A stretch of 64,000 nucleotides of DNA, from the NCBI RefSeq assembly GCF_965363235.1, contig NC_134839.1:76533410-76597409 (forward strand), in the 5' to 3' direction. Below the pieces are notes generated by a model. It was not told the DNA's origin and did not search any database. It saw only the letters and a program-made list of their open reading frames with translations. A program made the position numbers and the translations under genes. This document shows, one piece after another, positions 22,210 to 35,500 of this stretch. Position 1 is the first letter of the stretch. Each line of letters starts with the position of its first letter. This stretch comes from Mytilus galloprovincialis. Its lineage: Eukaryota > Mollusca > Bivalvia > Mytilida > Mytilidae.

Positions 22210-23410
22210 TATAGGTACATATGACAGTTGATGCTATATTTCTGAGCTTCTACTTCAATTAAGATGTTACAGATGACCATGACTGTATGTTCCATTTGTT
22301 CCAATATTAATTCCAAGCTCCTGTCTTTCATTTTGACCAACAATGTCTCATCAAAAATAGCTTTTTCACGTGGAATGGCCAACAAGATATGCGCCATTGA
22401 TATGGAGAATTTGTCCACATTGATAAAAAGCCTAATGGTTCGTACTTTTGAATTAATAACGTCAGTGTAGTGTTTGGTTATCTTCTGTTTGTCATTAATT
22501 CGTCGTTTTTATTCTTGGCAATTGTGTTGTCTGTCATTTGATATCTGTTTGTTATTATACCTTTGCAATGTTTATACTTTATACACTTTAAACTATTAAA
22601 TGAAACTATGTATCGTTTTGTGCACGCAACATTTATATATAAACATGTATATGGATATGGTGCTTCACAAGTCTTTCGGATTTTCTATAAACTAAAATGT
22701 GTGTTTTGTGTCTGTATAAAGACATGAGCGAAAGAATGTGTTCACTACTATAATTGTAATAAATTTTAACTACCGTTAGAATTTTTCTCCGAATATTGCC
22801 TTTTTGACAACAAATGTTGTGTTGTTAAAGGCTCGACTTACATCAAACTAATGTAATAAATATAATTAAAATATAATATTTTATCTTAGTATTTTGAGTT
22901 TTAACTGTTTGACGAAGTATTAGTCTTGATATATTTGAAAGCAATTGAAAATTCATGTTTTGATAATTTGTTTTGCTTGATCAAAGTAAATTTTCGTCGC
23001 ACGTATTCCATTTCACTAATTTAGGACAAAGTGAACATTGTATCTTACAAAGTGTCGAAATGTATCTTAAATGAAATAACTAATCCAGACATCTAAAAAT
23101 AAAATGTAACAAGTTATAAGTCTCCAAAATACAAATACTTCAAACATGCAAACTATGTTGAACTTCATCTGCATCATGTTTAGATTTTATCGTTTTCTGA
23201 CTGCATTATTAACCAGGAAACTCAAATAATTAGCCTCTTCAGCACTTAGAACCACAAGTATGCAAAACGGAATCAAATTCCTGCTCAGTGACCACACCAT
23301 AATATTCCCCATTCACAACAACTATTAATTAATTGTCTAAAGGTAGTTATGCATGTATTGATCATGTGACTCACTACCCACGTGATCCGTTTAGTCGTCT
23401 GCTAAATTCT
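22210..23410. other. No supported gene; upstream region of the receptor
   Basis: This is AT-rich sequence. The last 150 bases hold promoter-like motifs listed below. Confidence 0.4.
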
Positions 23411-23443
23411 CAGTAAATATTTATATCGTTCGAAGGATTGAAA
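23378..23443 (+). promoter_or_regulatory. Candidate promoter of the lectin/CUB receptor
   Basis: A CACGTG E-box palindrome ('cccacgtgatcc', about 23379) and a TATA-like 'tatttatat' (23418-23426) lie 57-105 bases before the ATG at 23483. The spacing leaves about 30-40 bases of 5' UTR. These are sequence motifs only. Confidence 0.3.
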
Positions 23444-23482
23444 GTGTATAACAATATATCTAAGATACATGTACTGAAGAAA

Positions 23483-23543
23483 ATGGCTTATTTTATAAAA
23501 ATGTTTTTGTTTTCATTTCTAATGAGTGGAATTATTACTTTTG
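23483..23543 (+). CDS. Receptor exon 1: signal peptide
   Basis: ATG at 23483 opens MAYFIKMFLFSFLMSGIITF, a Lys followed by a hydrophobic core. It ends at G|gtaagt, phase 1, and completes a Val codon with exon 2. Confidence 0.72.
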
Positions 23544-26500
23544 GTAAGTAATATATATATATTTATTTCTGTCCCTTTGGTACCAAAGTTGGTGAAAGTT
23601 TATTTTTACAAAATTGTATACATACAATAGTAAAAATATATGAAGAAAAGTCAATATATAAATGAATGAATGGATGAATAACTACATAAATATTTACAAC
23701 TTATTTAGAAAACTGACATGATATCTGTGAAATATGACCATAACTTTCATGTATTAACCATGTTAACAGAGCGAACTTTCAATTGCTTTGATTTATCATA
23801 ATGCATGACTTTTTATACTGCACATCTGCTTTTAAGTAAAGAATTTGAAATGGTTTCAATGAAAATGATATTTTAGAGGCATATCGGATCAAAAACATAT
23901 AAATAAATAGTGGTGACCAATGATTAGTCATAAAATATGTTATCAATGTATCTTAACAATGTAATCAATGGAATGTGATGCAGACTTAGGGATAATCGAT
24001 CTACACAATAAAGTTGTACTAAAAATCTGAATCACCTTTTTCAATAATGTTTTATTCATAATTTATTTGTCTTAAGCAATAATATTAATACAAATGGGTT
24101 ATTTGAAATTTGATTGCATATTATTTCCTTGCTTTCTGATACTCACTTTTTGTGTAGATTCTACTTACAATAGAATCTACTACTTATATCTATATTCTTC
24201 ATATGGAGAATCATTTCTCATTATGAAGAATATAGATATAAGTAGTAGATTCTATTATCACGTCGACAAAGTCTACTTATGCTCTCATCTAAAGTGTGAA
24301 TGAACTTTTTTCTCATAAAATTACTGTACATGTCATAGTTACAGACAAAATTGATAATTACATTTACATTTACATATATCTATTATATATTATATAAACA
24401 TGCACACTAAATTAAACTTGACTTAGCTAGGAGGACTGACTTTAACATGTATTATTTTATAAACATGCATATTATTTTTAGATTGATAGTACCGTAGTGT
24501 CTGAGGATTTTGACACCAATATTTCATCTAGATATTGTGCCTCCCAAAGCTCATACTATATTGATATTTGTCACCGTAAGTCTGTCGTTGAACTTACAGT
24601 GTGCGCATTTTTATTTGAAACTTTTTAAATAATTGAGAAATCGCTATTAATACAAATAGGTGAATTTCATTGGCCAGTTTAAGAGAACAAGAATACTTTT
24701 TCAAAGGAAACACTTTTGTGCTTCCTTGTCGTAACTAATACTATAGTATTTCTTACGAATCACGAATAAGATTTTAAAGCCTATAGCGTACACTAATTAA
24801 ACTAGAATCGCAATTGGAAGCGAAAGTGGATGTCACCCGGCCCCCAATTGACTAGATGGAAACGCAACCAGTTTATAGTTTTAAAACAACTATTGCAAAT
24901 GTATACATTTTGTACAAGACTATACAATATTTCTGTAATTTTTTCGAAATTTTGTAGAATTTAAAATGTCTTCACTTTTTATGGTTTCCATGGTAACGGT
25001 AGCCATTTTGAAAATTCAGAAGTCAAATGTTTCATTTAAACAAGCTAATTATGATTTATGTAAAGTTTCAATCATTTTAAAACATTTTGGATATTTTTTG
25101 CAAACTTGCTGTTTATATAGTTCCGAAACTATGTTCAATAAACTAAAACAAAGATGTTATAGAATGCTCTATTTAAATTTGAGTATTGTAGTTTCCATGG
25201 AAACGATGGCTATTTCGCATATTCTAAACTCATCTGCATGTGCACAACTACACTTTGGGGTCCGCATTTTTGTAAAATTCCATGAACATATTGCCATACA
25301 ATTCCAAGAACTATTAGTCTGGGATAGCATTAAGAGAAGGGTAATCTTAGCAGCCCACTTATCCGGCATGCAAACAAGATGTCAATTAAAACATACCACC
25401 GTTTATGCAATGTATTTGGTTGACAACAATCATTGTCTATATAAAGTAACTACAAAGGACAACCAAAATCTAACATATAATAGTTACCTTCATGAACACA
25501 TGTTGTTCTGTATATGACATTTGAATAAAGTAAGATTTTGGTTTGTATTATAAACATGAATCCCAACACTTGCAGAAAAGAAGCAGCTAGAATTCCGATA
25601 TAAAACAATGCTACAGACTTTTAATTCTTGAAGGTGTAACTGAATTTGAATAAAATATCACCAGACACACCCTCCAAAACAAAGAAAAAATCATATGGAA
25701 AAAAAAAAAACAAAAGTGTGGTCCAGTCTAAGTGATTACCATTTATTTCAAAAATAAGAAATATATAATGATTACACTTACATGTAGTGAGGTTTTATTT
25801 GTAACATTATAACGTGTATAAGTAAGAGTAAATCATAAAGTTGTTACTTAAATGAACAAAATTTATGACAGGAAACTATATTTTGTAAGAATAATTAATG
25901 TACCCCAAGCGCGTGTTGCTTCGTTGTTTGAAGGTGTAAATTGCAGTTAAAAACTATGAACGCCATCGCATAATCGTTCTTTAGATTTATACTCTAATAC
26001 TGATAATTAAACCTTATTTACTACAAGATTTACTAAGAAAATGAAAAAAGCATGTAAATAAGGATAAAACGTTTTTTTTTAGAAAACAAACAGTTTTCAA
26101 GATTATTGTTTGTGTATATATCAGACTTTACGACATACATGTAGGTTGCTTACATCTACGTAATTTGAACTATGGTGAAATATTTGTCTCATTGGCAATT
26201 ACACCACATCTCCTATTTTCTATATAGGGCCACATCAAGTGATTCACAGAACAGTATTTCCCTTTAACGCGCTCATTTTTTGATATAGAAAATTCCATAC
26301 AGAAACGATGCTCATAGTGTACCAAAGCTTTAAAAGAGAACCGATTTAAGATCTACATGTCATTTCAAAAGCAGTACATAATATTGGAGAATATGTTACG
26401 TAAAGAAAGAAGCATATTACAAAAACTTTTTGACACTACGTTTGGTTCCAGATTGCTGTCAGATAACATTTAAAATGAGCATCTTGAAGTAAAATATCAT

Positions 26501-29500
26501 GCATTCGTTCTAGAGAAACAGGCAGAGCAAAACATTTGGACCACCAATTATCATAGGTTGACGATAAACAGAATACTGATAATAAATAGCATGGCAAATT
26601 TAAAAGAAAAACGACGAAAATTCTAAATATAATCTACAAAATACAAATAGAAATCAAATAACTGAGGCAAAATGAACCTTGCCAAACAACTGGATGATTT
26701 CAGGTGCTGCGAAACGATAACCAGACACTATTCAACAAGAGAAACTGGTCGTATTGCCATGGAAAGTTAAAATTAGGTGTATATACGCATTTGAGGATGT
26801 AATAACAGAGAAAAGGTGGAGGGCATTATACTACGTCAATTGGAGTGTTTTATTGCTATCTGTTCAACAGATTTACCAGGAAGATGAACCATTGAATATC
26901 TTGTATTTCGTGAGAAATGATTACGTTAAGCATTCCAGTTTGAAGATCAAATGTTTGAATACGCACAAAGCAACAGCGGCAGCATGCATGTCCAAGCTAG
27001 GCATGTTTAACCCAGCCTTATATGTGTATAATGCCTGTCCTAAGACCGGTGCATGTAATTCAGCGGTTGTTGTTGTTGCAGTATGTCATATTTGTTTGTA
27101 CGTTTTCAGATTTCACATAGGGTCAGGCTGACAGTTGTCTGGCTTGAATAGTTTAACATTTGTCATGTCGGTTCCATTTATAACTTCCTTTATGGTTATG
27201 ATTTGGCTCGTCGTTGAAGGCCGCCATATGGTCTCTATCGGAAATTTGTTTCATTGACAGTGACATTAAGTTTTCTAAATTTAGTATGAAGATCTAATTT
27301 AACTCGGGTATATCTGTAACATAAACTTAAAAGATCCTCTGGTAATGACCACATCAATGTCACTCTTCTTACATCTTGTAATTGAAACAAAATCTTTTTC
27401 TGCAAATACTCCAACAGCATACACGTTTGACAGTCTTTTTTTCAGATTTATCAATTAGAAACTAAATTAACCTGTTGAACTGAGTTTTTTTATTACATGA
27501 ATTAATTACTGTCTATGCAGCTATTTGTTGCATGTTTGAAATGCTTTTGTAGAGTAGACATAATCAAATGTACACGCATCTGGCTTAATGTTTGCCCTTG
27601 ACAGTGTTATAAATGAATATGTAAGTGAACGGTTAATATTAAGGTGTATATGATTCATACAAAACCTCTCGCAAGAAAATTGTTTAATAATTCTTAGTAT
27701 ACAGAACAAATGATAAATCATGCTGGCAAAATGAAGCAGACTATCCATTAAAACATTGACCTCTTATACACATTGCCAAAATTATTCTATTTAAAATCTC
27801 ACATATTTATAAAACCATAGGAAAAACGCTGTATGTCTAACTGTTGGTCTTTAGCACCATCCCTAACGAAGGGTTTATTAGAAAACACGTTGTTCGAATG
27901 GAATCGTTTTTATACGTTCTTACTACCAATGGGTTGCTAGGCTGCTGGTCCTTGATGATAAAATCTGCAAAAATGCTGGTGGCATGCTTAGAATTAATAT
28001 ATATTAATAATATTAATAATTGTAATAGAACCAACCAACTCCCTCTACCAAAATTAACTTTAGACCATATTGACTGCTCCTAAACACGTTATTCTGTTTT
28101 TACATTTGGCCTTCAGTATTCTTGATGGAGTGACAAGTGTCTGATTCATTTGTCACTTTGAACAATAAAATATGTTTGAAATAGTAAGCACAAAAATATT
28201 GGTATTGCCATGGCGGTCGAGTTACATCAAACTTTCTGGTCAGGCCGGGTATATTGAAATCACAGAGAATTCAAGAGCAAAATAATCCAATAATCTGTAG
28301 TCTTGTTGTCAAAGAAATACACAAGTAAATTCACTAATCTATTTATTAAAATTCCATTCCGGACACTATTTACATAACATACAGTTTACAAAAACGTATA
28401 ATTGAAATATTCATTAGCAAATTACTTTCACACGGTATAAAATCGGCAACAGTGTCTAATACTGTACACACACAAAAACCCACGCATAGCGTCCAATCCT
28501 ATGCGGACAAAACCACGCAACAGTGTCCAATACTGTGCGGACAAAACCACGCTTCAGTGTCCAATACTGAGCGGAACCACGCAACAGTCTCCAATACTGT
28601 GCGGACAAAACCACGCATCAGCGTCCAATACTGAGCGGAACCACGCAACAGTCTCCAATACTGTGCGGACAAAACCACGCATCAGCGTCCAATACTGAGC
28701 GGAACCACGCAACAGTGTCCAATACTGTGCGGACAAAAAGAATATAAGAAATAATAATAATTCCAAAGCTATCAGTAATCTGCTAAGATATATCTAAAAA
28801 TGTTATGTAGTGCGCCTAGAATAACAAAAATCCTTTTTAAATAACTTTTCACATTGTATTGTTCTTAAATGTCTTGCCTTCAATTCTCTCTAAACTCTAA
28901 AAACAGAGGGCTCTTATATACCTATGATCTCCAAATATTCTCCAACTGACCTAAATAATCTCCAAATATTCTTCAACTGACCTAAATAATCTCCAAATAT
29001 TCTCCAACTCTTTGTTTACAAAAATAAAACATATAAATCAAATAAAAGTATTTACTATGTGACCTTGGAGAAAAATGCTATGTTAATCTCTTATAGCAGG
29101 ATAGCTATTTGACTTAATGACTTTAACAGACGATAACCAAAACGTTAATATGACAAAATTAATTACAGTGGACGATAAAATTACACTTGTACAGTATTAT
29201 ATAAAACAAAAATTAATTAGTTTTCGCTAGGCCTTATTTCAAGTGTATGCATCACATCAATATTGACAAGTTTTTCTTATAGTCCAGTATGGGACATTTC
29301 AGTTTCATGGAAATCAATTACTTTGGTATTCATATCAGTGACACTCACTTACACTTTAAGAAATTTCACTTTTTGTCAAACAACTACCCTAAGCTTTTTA
29401 ATATATATCATTAAAGCACTAAATATGCTCTCTTTGACTTCGTTATAATTATGTAAATGTATATGTTAAAAGCAAAGCATAGTTACAATTCCAATCTGAA

Positions 29501-32500
29501 ACCTTCATCGTATAATAGACTCAAATGGCATTTACCCAAGTCTTTCAAAGTTCGAAGAGAAAAGCAATTGCATTCATTGCCAGTTTCTCAATGATGAATT
29601 CTATGACGAAAATCTCAATCATTAAAAACTCGTAACAGGTGGTATAACGGATAATAATATTTATAAACTTCAAAGAAATATGCGTTATAATTGCAATGCA
29701 ATAAGTGGAAACATCACCAGGTATCGTCGCACCTGTATTCAGTTTTCTCTTGAAAAAAAAAAGCTGATTATATATTATTTAATTATAACAGCTTTGCCAA
29801 TTTTACTATCAATTTGTTTGATGCAACCATCGTTCCTTTGATGGGTGTGGTTATGTTTTAGGCTTTTCTGACAGAATTTTAGTTGTATAGTTAAAATCAA
29901 TTGTATAACTATGACACTTTAGCATTTAAAATCAGTGAATTTTAATTACATACGACAAGTTTGGTTAGAACAAAATGTAATGGAACAATATTAGAATAGC
30001 ATCTCGAAAGAGAATAGGGGTAGTATTACAAATTACCAAGTGATTCAAACTTCGATAGTTTTTGTAAACTGAACTCCTTCCGAATATGCACTTACTTTTT
30101 GTGATATTTTACGCTTCATATATATACAAATAACAAATTTATACCTGAAAAATAAAAATAAATTTTCTGCGATGAAATTTTGCCAGTTTGGTATCTTATT
30201 TAAATAAATAAATGTATTTTAATGCAATCAGTGATGTAAGAATCATCTCTCTTTCTTCACGCAACCAATCCTTCATAATCAACAGGTAGATAACAAGTGG
30301 TAAAACCCTGCACGTGATGAGTTCTGCAGACGATAGATGACGTATAGAGAGCAAACCAAACATATTCTGCTGACTTGTAATTGACATACTGTAATTATTA
30401 ATACTCGAAATGTTATATTATTTGATGATCGAAAAGATTTTTTTTTTGAGAATTTACGTTAATTCTAAATTTAATCCAAGAATTAAAAGCAAAACTGTTT
30501 TCCCGGGGGCTTGTGTTTGGTTAAAAAAACTGTATATTAACCTCTATATGTCGTGTGCCTGCTGTGTCGCCAGGTAGCTGTCTCATTGACGTATACATTA
30601 AATCTCCGTTTATTTCAAGTAATGATATGTGTAAGTTTGCCGTTAGGTAATAAGTATTTCACCCAAGACCAAAAAGTTTGTTTTTTTTTGTCAAAAATAA
30701 TTGTTTACTTTCCGATTTGTTGGCTAGCCTACCAATCGGAGCGCATGTATCTTCTAGACTGTATCGAAAGAAAAAACTTGTAACCTTAGACATTGTCTGA
30801 ACAGATCTATGCAGACTTTACAGGTCTTACTTGCACAATTATGATTAAACCATATCCTACATGTTCTTTTATAAGCAAATTAAGATTGTTTATGTAACTG
30901 TGTTCACATCCCTTTCACTTAAGAGTGCAATCTTAAGCCACTTTAACTAAATAGATGTCCCTGCTGTTACCAGTAAAACAGTAGTCAAAACACTTAACGA
31001 GCGGCGGCATGTATGTCAACAATCTTAGATCATATTTCAATCAATTCTAAGATGACTGTCTGCCATTGTAGTGTTTTAATGACAATTGTATTTCCCTTTC
31101 TAGCGAAGAGTATTAGATTTACGTCCTTCACCAATTTAGACAAAATCCGTGGGAAATTTCATTCATCCAATTAATACATAAAAAACATACATGTCACGTG
31201 ACCAACTAGGATGCTAAGGATAGAGGACAAGTTAAGAAAGATCGAAACAATGCAAATTTCTGTGTCATTTGGTCTCTTGTGAAGAGTTGTCTCATTGGCA
31301 ATTATACCACATCTTCTTTTTTATATAAAGACGACAATTTATTAGACTAAAACGTAATATGGTAATTTCACTGTATACTATATATATATTCTTAACGGTT
31401 CGAATTCTTATATTGAACCTCTTCAGACATCGCGGGGGTGGAGGCGACAGGGTTAACATGTTGTATAATTGTCTCATAGGAAGTCATGCGACATCTTATT
31501 ATTCAGTATTTTACATGGCTCAAGTGTCAAATTATGTTATTATTATTAGAACTAGGGGTTCAACGTAAAAAAAAAAAAATATCACGTAAACTTTTGTTTA
31601 ACCTGAGTATAGAGACTTTGATGTAAAGTAAATAGCTACAAATAATATTTAAGGTGCATATTTCTCGAGAAGACAGTCATGTAAAAGAATTTTAAAAAGA
31701 TGTCCTATTTTCTGACCGTTTTAACTTGTATTTTCATGTTCACTAAATTCATTTCTTAATCTAAAACAAACAGGCATGGCAAACATATATATCATGATAA
31801 TAAAGTTTCCAAAGAGTACAAAGCATATGCATAAGTATTGTTACAACTCAATCCTCTTCTTCTCTGACTTTGCTATGAGCTTAAACACAGCTGATGTTCA
31901 AAAAAATATTTTGTATTATCATTAACGGTACCAATTTTCCTGCACCAGATGCGCATTTCGACAAGACATGTCTCTTCGGTGATGCTCGTGGCCAAAATAT
32001 TTGAAATCCAAAGAGCTTATATAAAAGGTGAAGAGCTATAATCCAAAAGTCCAAAAAGTATAGCCAAATCCGTGAAAGAAATCAGAGCTTTGCATGAGGG
32101 AGATACATTCCTTAATTTATAATAATTTCTAACATTTTGTAACAGCAAATTTTAATAACACAAAAAAATACGTATTTTCATGCCAGTACCGAAGTACTGG
32201 CTACTGGACTGGTGATACCCTTGGAGACTAACTGTCCACCAGCAGAGGCATCGACCCATGCAGTGGTAGTAATGACTAAACAGATGCATGAATTATTGTG
32301 AAATATTGCGTTTGAAAACCTTCCATGATGGCATGCTGTTATTAACTCATTAAAATATAAGCAATAAATAGTTTTGCTTCGTTTTTATGTTGTTTTTTTT
32401 TCTATATCAATGTGTTAAACGGAAATATAAAAAAGACCAGAACAGTTCGTAAATATGATGTAGGTGATTCTCTCTGTTTAACGCTCATAGTTAACTGCAA

Positions 32501-35500
32501 CAAGATTTAAAGAATATGTTTATTTTATTTTTGTTTTTGCTTTTTATAAAAATAACCCGTTTAACACTGTCCAATTTGTAACTAAAATGCATTACAATTA
32601 AATAGTAATCTGAAATTCTAGTAGTCTGACGTCACAATAAGAACACATCTTTCTGTCTTTTTGTCAATCTTAATTCCTGTGTCAAAAGTACACAAAAATA
32701 TACAACACAGATGCTAGACCATACCAAAATGTTCATGTATTGATATGGATGTCTGTGACTAAATACATTGGATGTGTATTAATTGATAGTTTAGTCTGAA
32801 ACACATTGTTTATTTAGTATTCGAAATTGACTTTGAACTAGCTTTTAGTAATTGAGAGTACTCATACTTTTTTTTTTAAATTCTATTTTTTTTTTTTTTG
32901 TGTTTTGCATAGATCTGATGTATCAAGTTTTTATTTGTTAGTACTTGCTTAATGCTATTAGACCGCGGTTTAGGCAAGGAGGTCTGAATGCTGATTAACA
33001 TGTTAAACTGCTTACTTTACGGTGTTGAATTTGCTCATCGTTGAGGGCCATACAGTAACTTACGGCTATTTACATCCTTGCCTTTGGGCTTTGTTGGCAA
33101 TCATACCACGTCTGTTTTTATTGCAAGGGAAAATACACAGTTAATATGGTCTACATTATATAAGACCAAAAGACAAAAATAAATATATAAAGCATAAAAC
33201 GCTTCGACAAAAGCAAAAATCCACGTCCCCCAATAAAACAAGAAAACAATTATATTGCGAAAATGATTCTGGGATTTTGTTTTATTACATTTGACAAGAG
33301 TTTCCCGTTTCTATTGATTCTGATATTAGGATAAGTTATCATAAATTACTAGAACAAGCTGTTGGTATTATAGAACAATCAACCCACTTTAATAAGAAGC
33401 CAAATATACGTTATCAGTGTTTAGTCCTGTTGTGTTTAATTGTTACTACACTACAAAAATTTAGAAAATTGGGTATGATTGCCAAAGCGACAACTCTCCA
33501 CTAGTGGCCAAAGGATGTAAAAGTTATTTTATACATGGATATAGTAAACAAATCTCCCGTTGACAATGCAACCCCATTACTGCCATTAAATTTAATTTTA
33601 TACCTGGTTTATCTTTATTTATTAGAAGCTTTGTAGTACTTAACTTCCAGCGGGAGAGGCGGGTTGTGTCTTGCATTCTGAGTCATTTTTTTTTCGCGCA
33701 ACGCTCTAACAATTTTATTTAGTTTTTTTGGACGTTTCCAATCAAATTATTTATTCAATTTTTAACACTGTACATGCAAAGTATGGAGGAAATCTGCATT
33801 TAGAATCTCTTTTGTCAATTTCTATCAATTTAGGGATCAGAATTTTTTTTTTTTTAAGAAAAACAAATATGTTCGTGTATGGATACATCGCCGCATGTAA
33901 AAGAGCATGTCATTTCATTCTACATTTGTAAATGTAATATTTTGAGTGTTATTTGTCATTTTCCCTCATTTTGTAAATAAACTTTGGGAGGAAATCTGCA
34001 CTCAAAAATACTGCGAAGATGCTTGAGAAATCTGTATTTACAAGATATTGTACAATATAAATATCTGAGATACCAAGGATACAAAGCTCATCTCGTACTT
34101 ATTTTTTATCTCACGCTTCCTTCTTATCAGTTATTTGGCAGATAAGGAGTGAAATCAAAGTATAAACATCTGAAAATAACATTTAATTGGTTTTACAGAA
34201 ACATCTTCTGATGAAGTTTTCTACGTAGTTATCTAAACACTAATTAATTTGTTACTTTGCCATTAAAATTCACATTCCCGTTTTTTCCTCTGGTGAACTA
34301 CCATTTGACATATTTTGATATCATTTGGTACACCCCGCCTTTCCATTTATTCATTTACAGAAAATATAAACGATTCATGCCAGTATTATATAAGCAACAA
34401 AACCACAAGAACGTGTACAAGTACAACAGTACTAAAAATCGATTAAAAGAAAGCTAACAGCTACTGAAACTATCAAAGTATTTTTATAATCTGCTGGTAT
34501 ACATACATATCATGTAACAAAAACTCATGCGCAATGATAGATACTGTGTCCGAACACAAGTTATTCATTTCCGGACAAAATCACTTGACCTAAGATTCGA
34601 TAGACATTTAAAAAACGCAGTCTGAAGAAATATTTAACTTAAATTTCTTGGTATATTTTGAAAGGTTTAAAAGTTTAGAAAAATGTTTTAGTACTAGAAG
34701 ATATGTATTCAAGCAAGGCAAGATTAAAGGTTGTCTTTTTTTGGGTTTTTGGGAAAGGGGGGGGGGGGTGGCATGCATGGTAACACGATCTTTGGGAAAA
34801 AAGAATTTGTCATTATTTGCATAAGCAAAATTTATGCTTGCATGTGTGGACATCTGGATCTTTATCTTATCTCTGGTAACTGTATGCATGATAGAGCATA
34901 ACTAATGGTTAGTATTTATAATCTGACTTTGATGTGAAGTCTCTCACAACATCATAGACAAGTACTTTCTGATTATCTGCGACATGCAGACACAAGCGTT
35001 TCCCTTTCATTCTCTTTCTAAAATATAAGAATGAATGAAGATAGTCAAAGAGAGCTAACTCAATACACCAAGTACATCGCATGCTATCTCCTCCTTTTAT
35101 CGATTTAAACAAGCAGCATATTTGGAAGCATCCTTAAAGTTTAATTACAAATACTTCATATTACAGTAAAACAGGGTAGTACTATAAGTTCAAAGAACAA
35201 TTAAAACAAGAAATTCTGGACTTATCTAGCTAATAAACATATAAACTTTTCGTTTTAGATTTTATTCAATATCGTAATATAGTTTAAGATATTTACAAAA
35301 GTTAAACTTTTCCCTCCCCAATCCCACAATAAACGCATATAATATATCACAATTCGTAGGTGGCAGTGTAGATGGTGGTCCGGTTGACATTTTGAAATCA
35401 ATTATCATTTGAAAAAAAACATAATTCAGTTATGAATTCATCCTGAATTAAAAATAAATATTTATCTAAAAAAGGCATATCTTTATCTTTTATCAAAATC

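Noticed and set aside
24966..25517. 183-codon plus-strand open frame in receptor intron 1
   Set aside because: No recognisable domain, no good splice or promoter context, and an internal inverted pair around 'gtttccatgg'. AT-rich random frame is more likely.
26754..27131. 125-codon plus-strand open frame
   Set aside because: Its second half is an R4-type dispersed repeat and the first half has no recognisable features.
28452..28766. CRISPR-like regular array
   Set aside because: Units are contiguous with no unique spacers, in a eukaryotic intron. It is a minisatellite.
34608..34889. Minus-strand frame with a proline run
   Set aside because: The prolines come from a poly-G tract on the plus strand; nothing else supports a gene.
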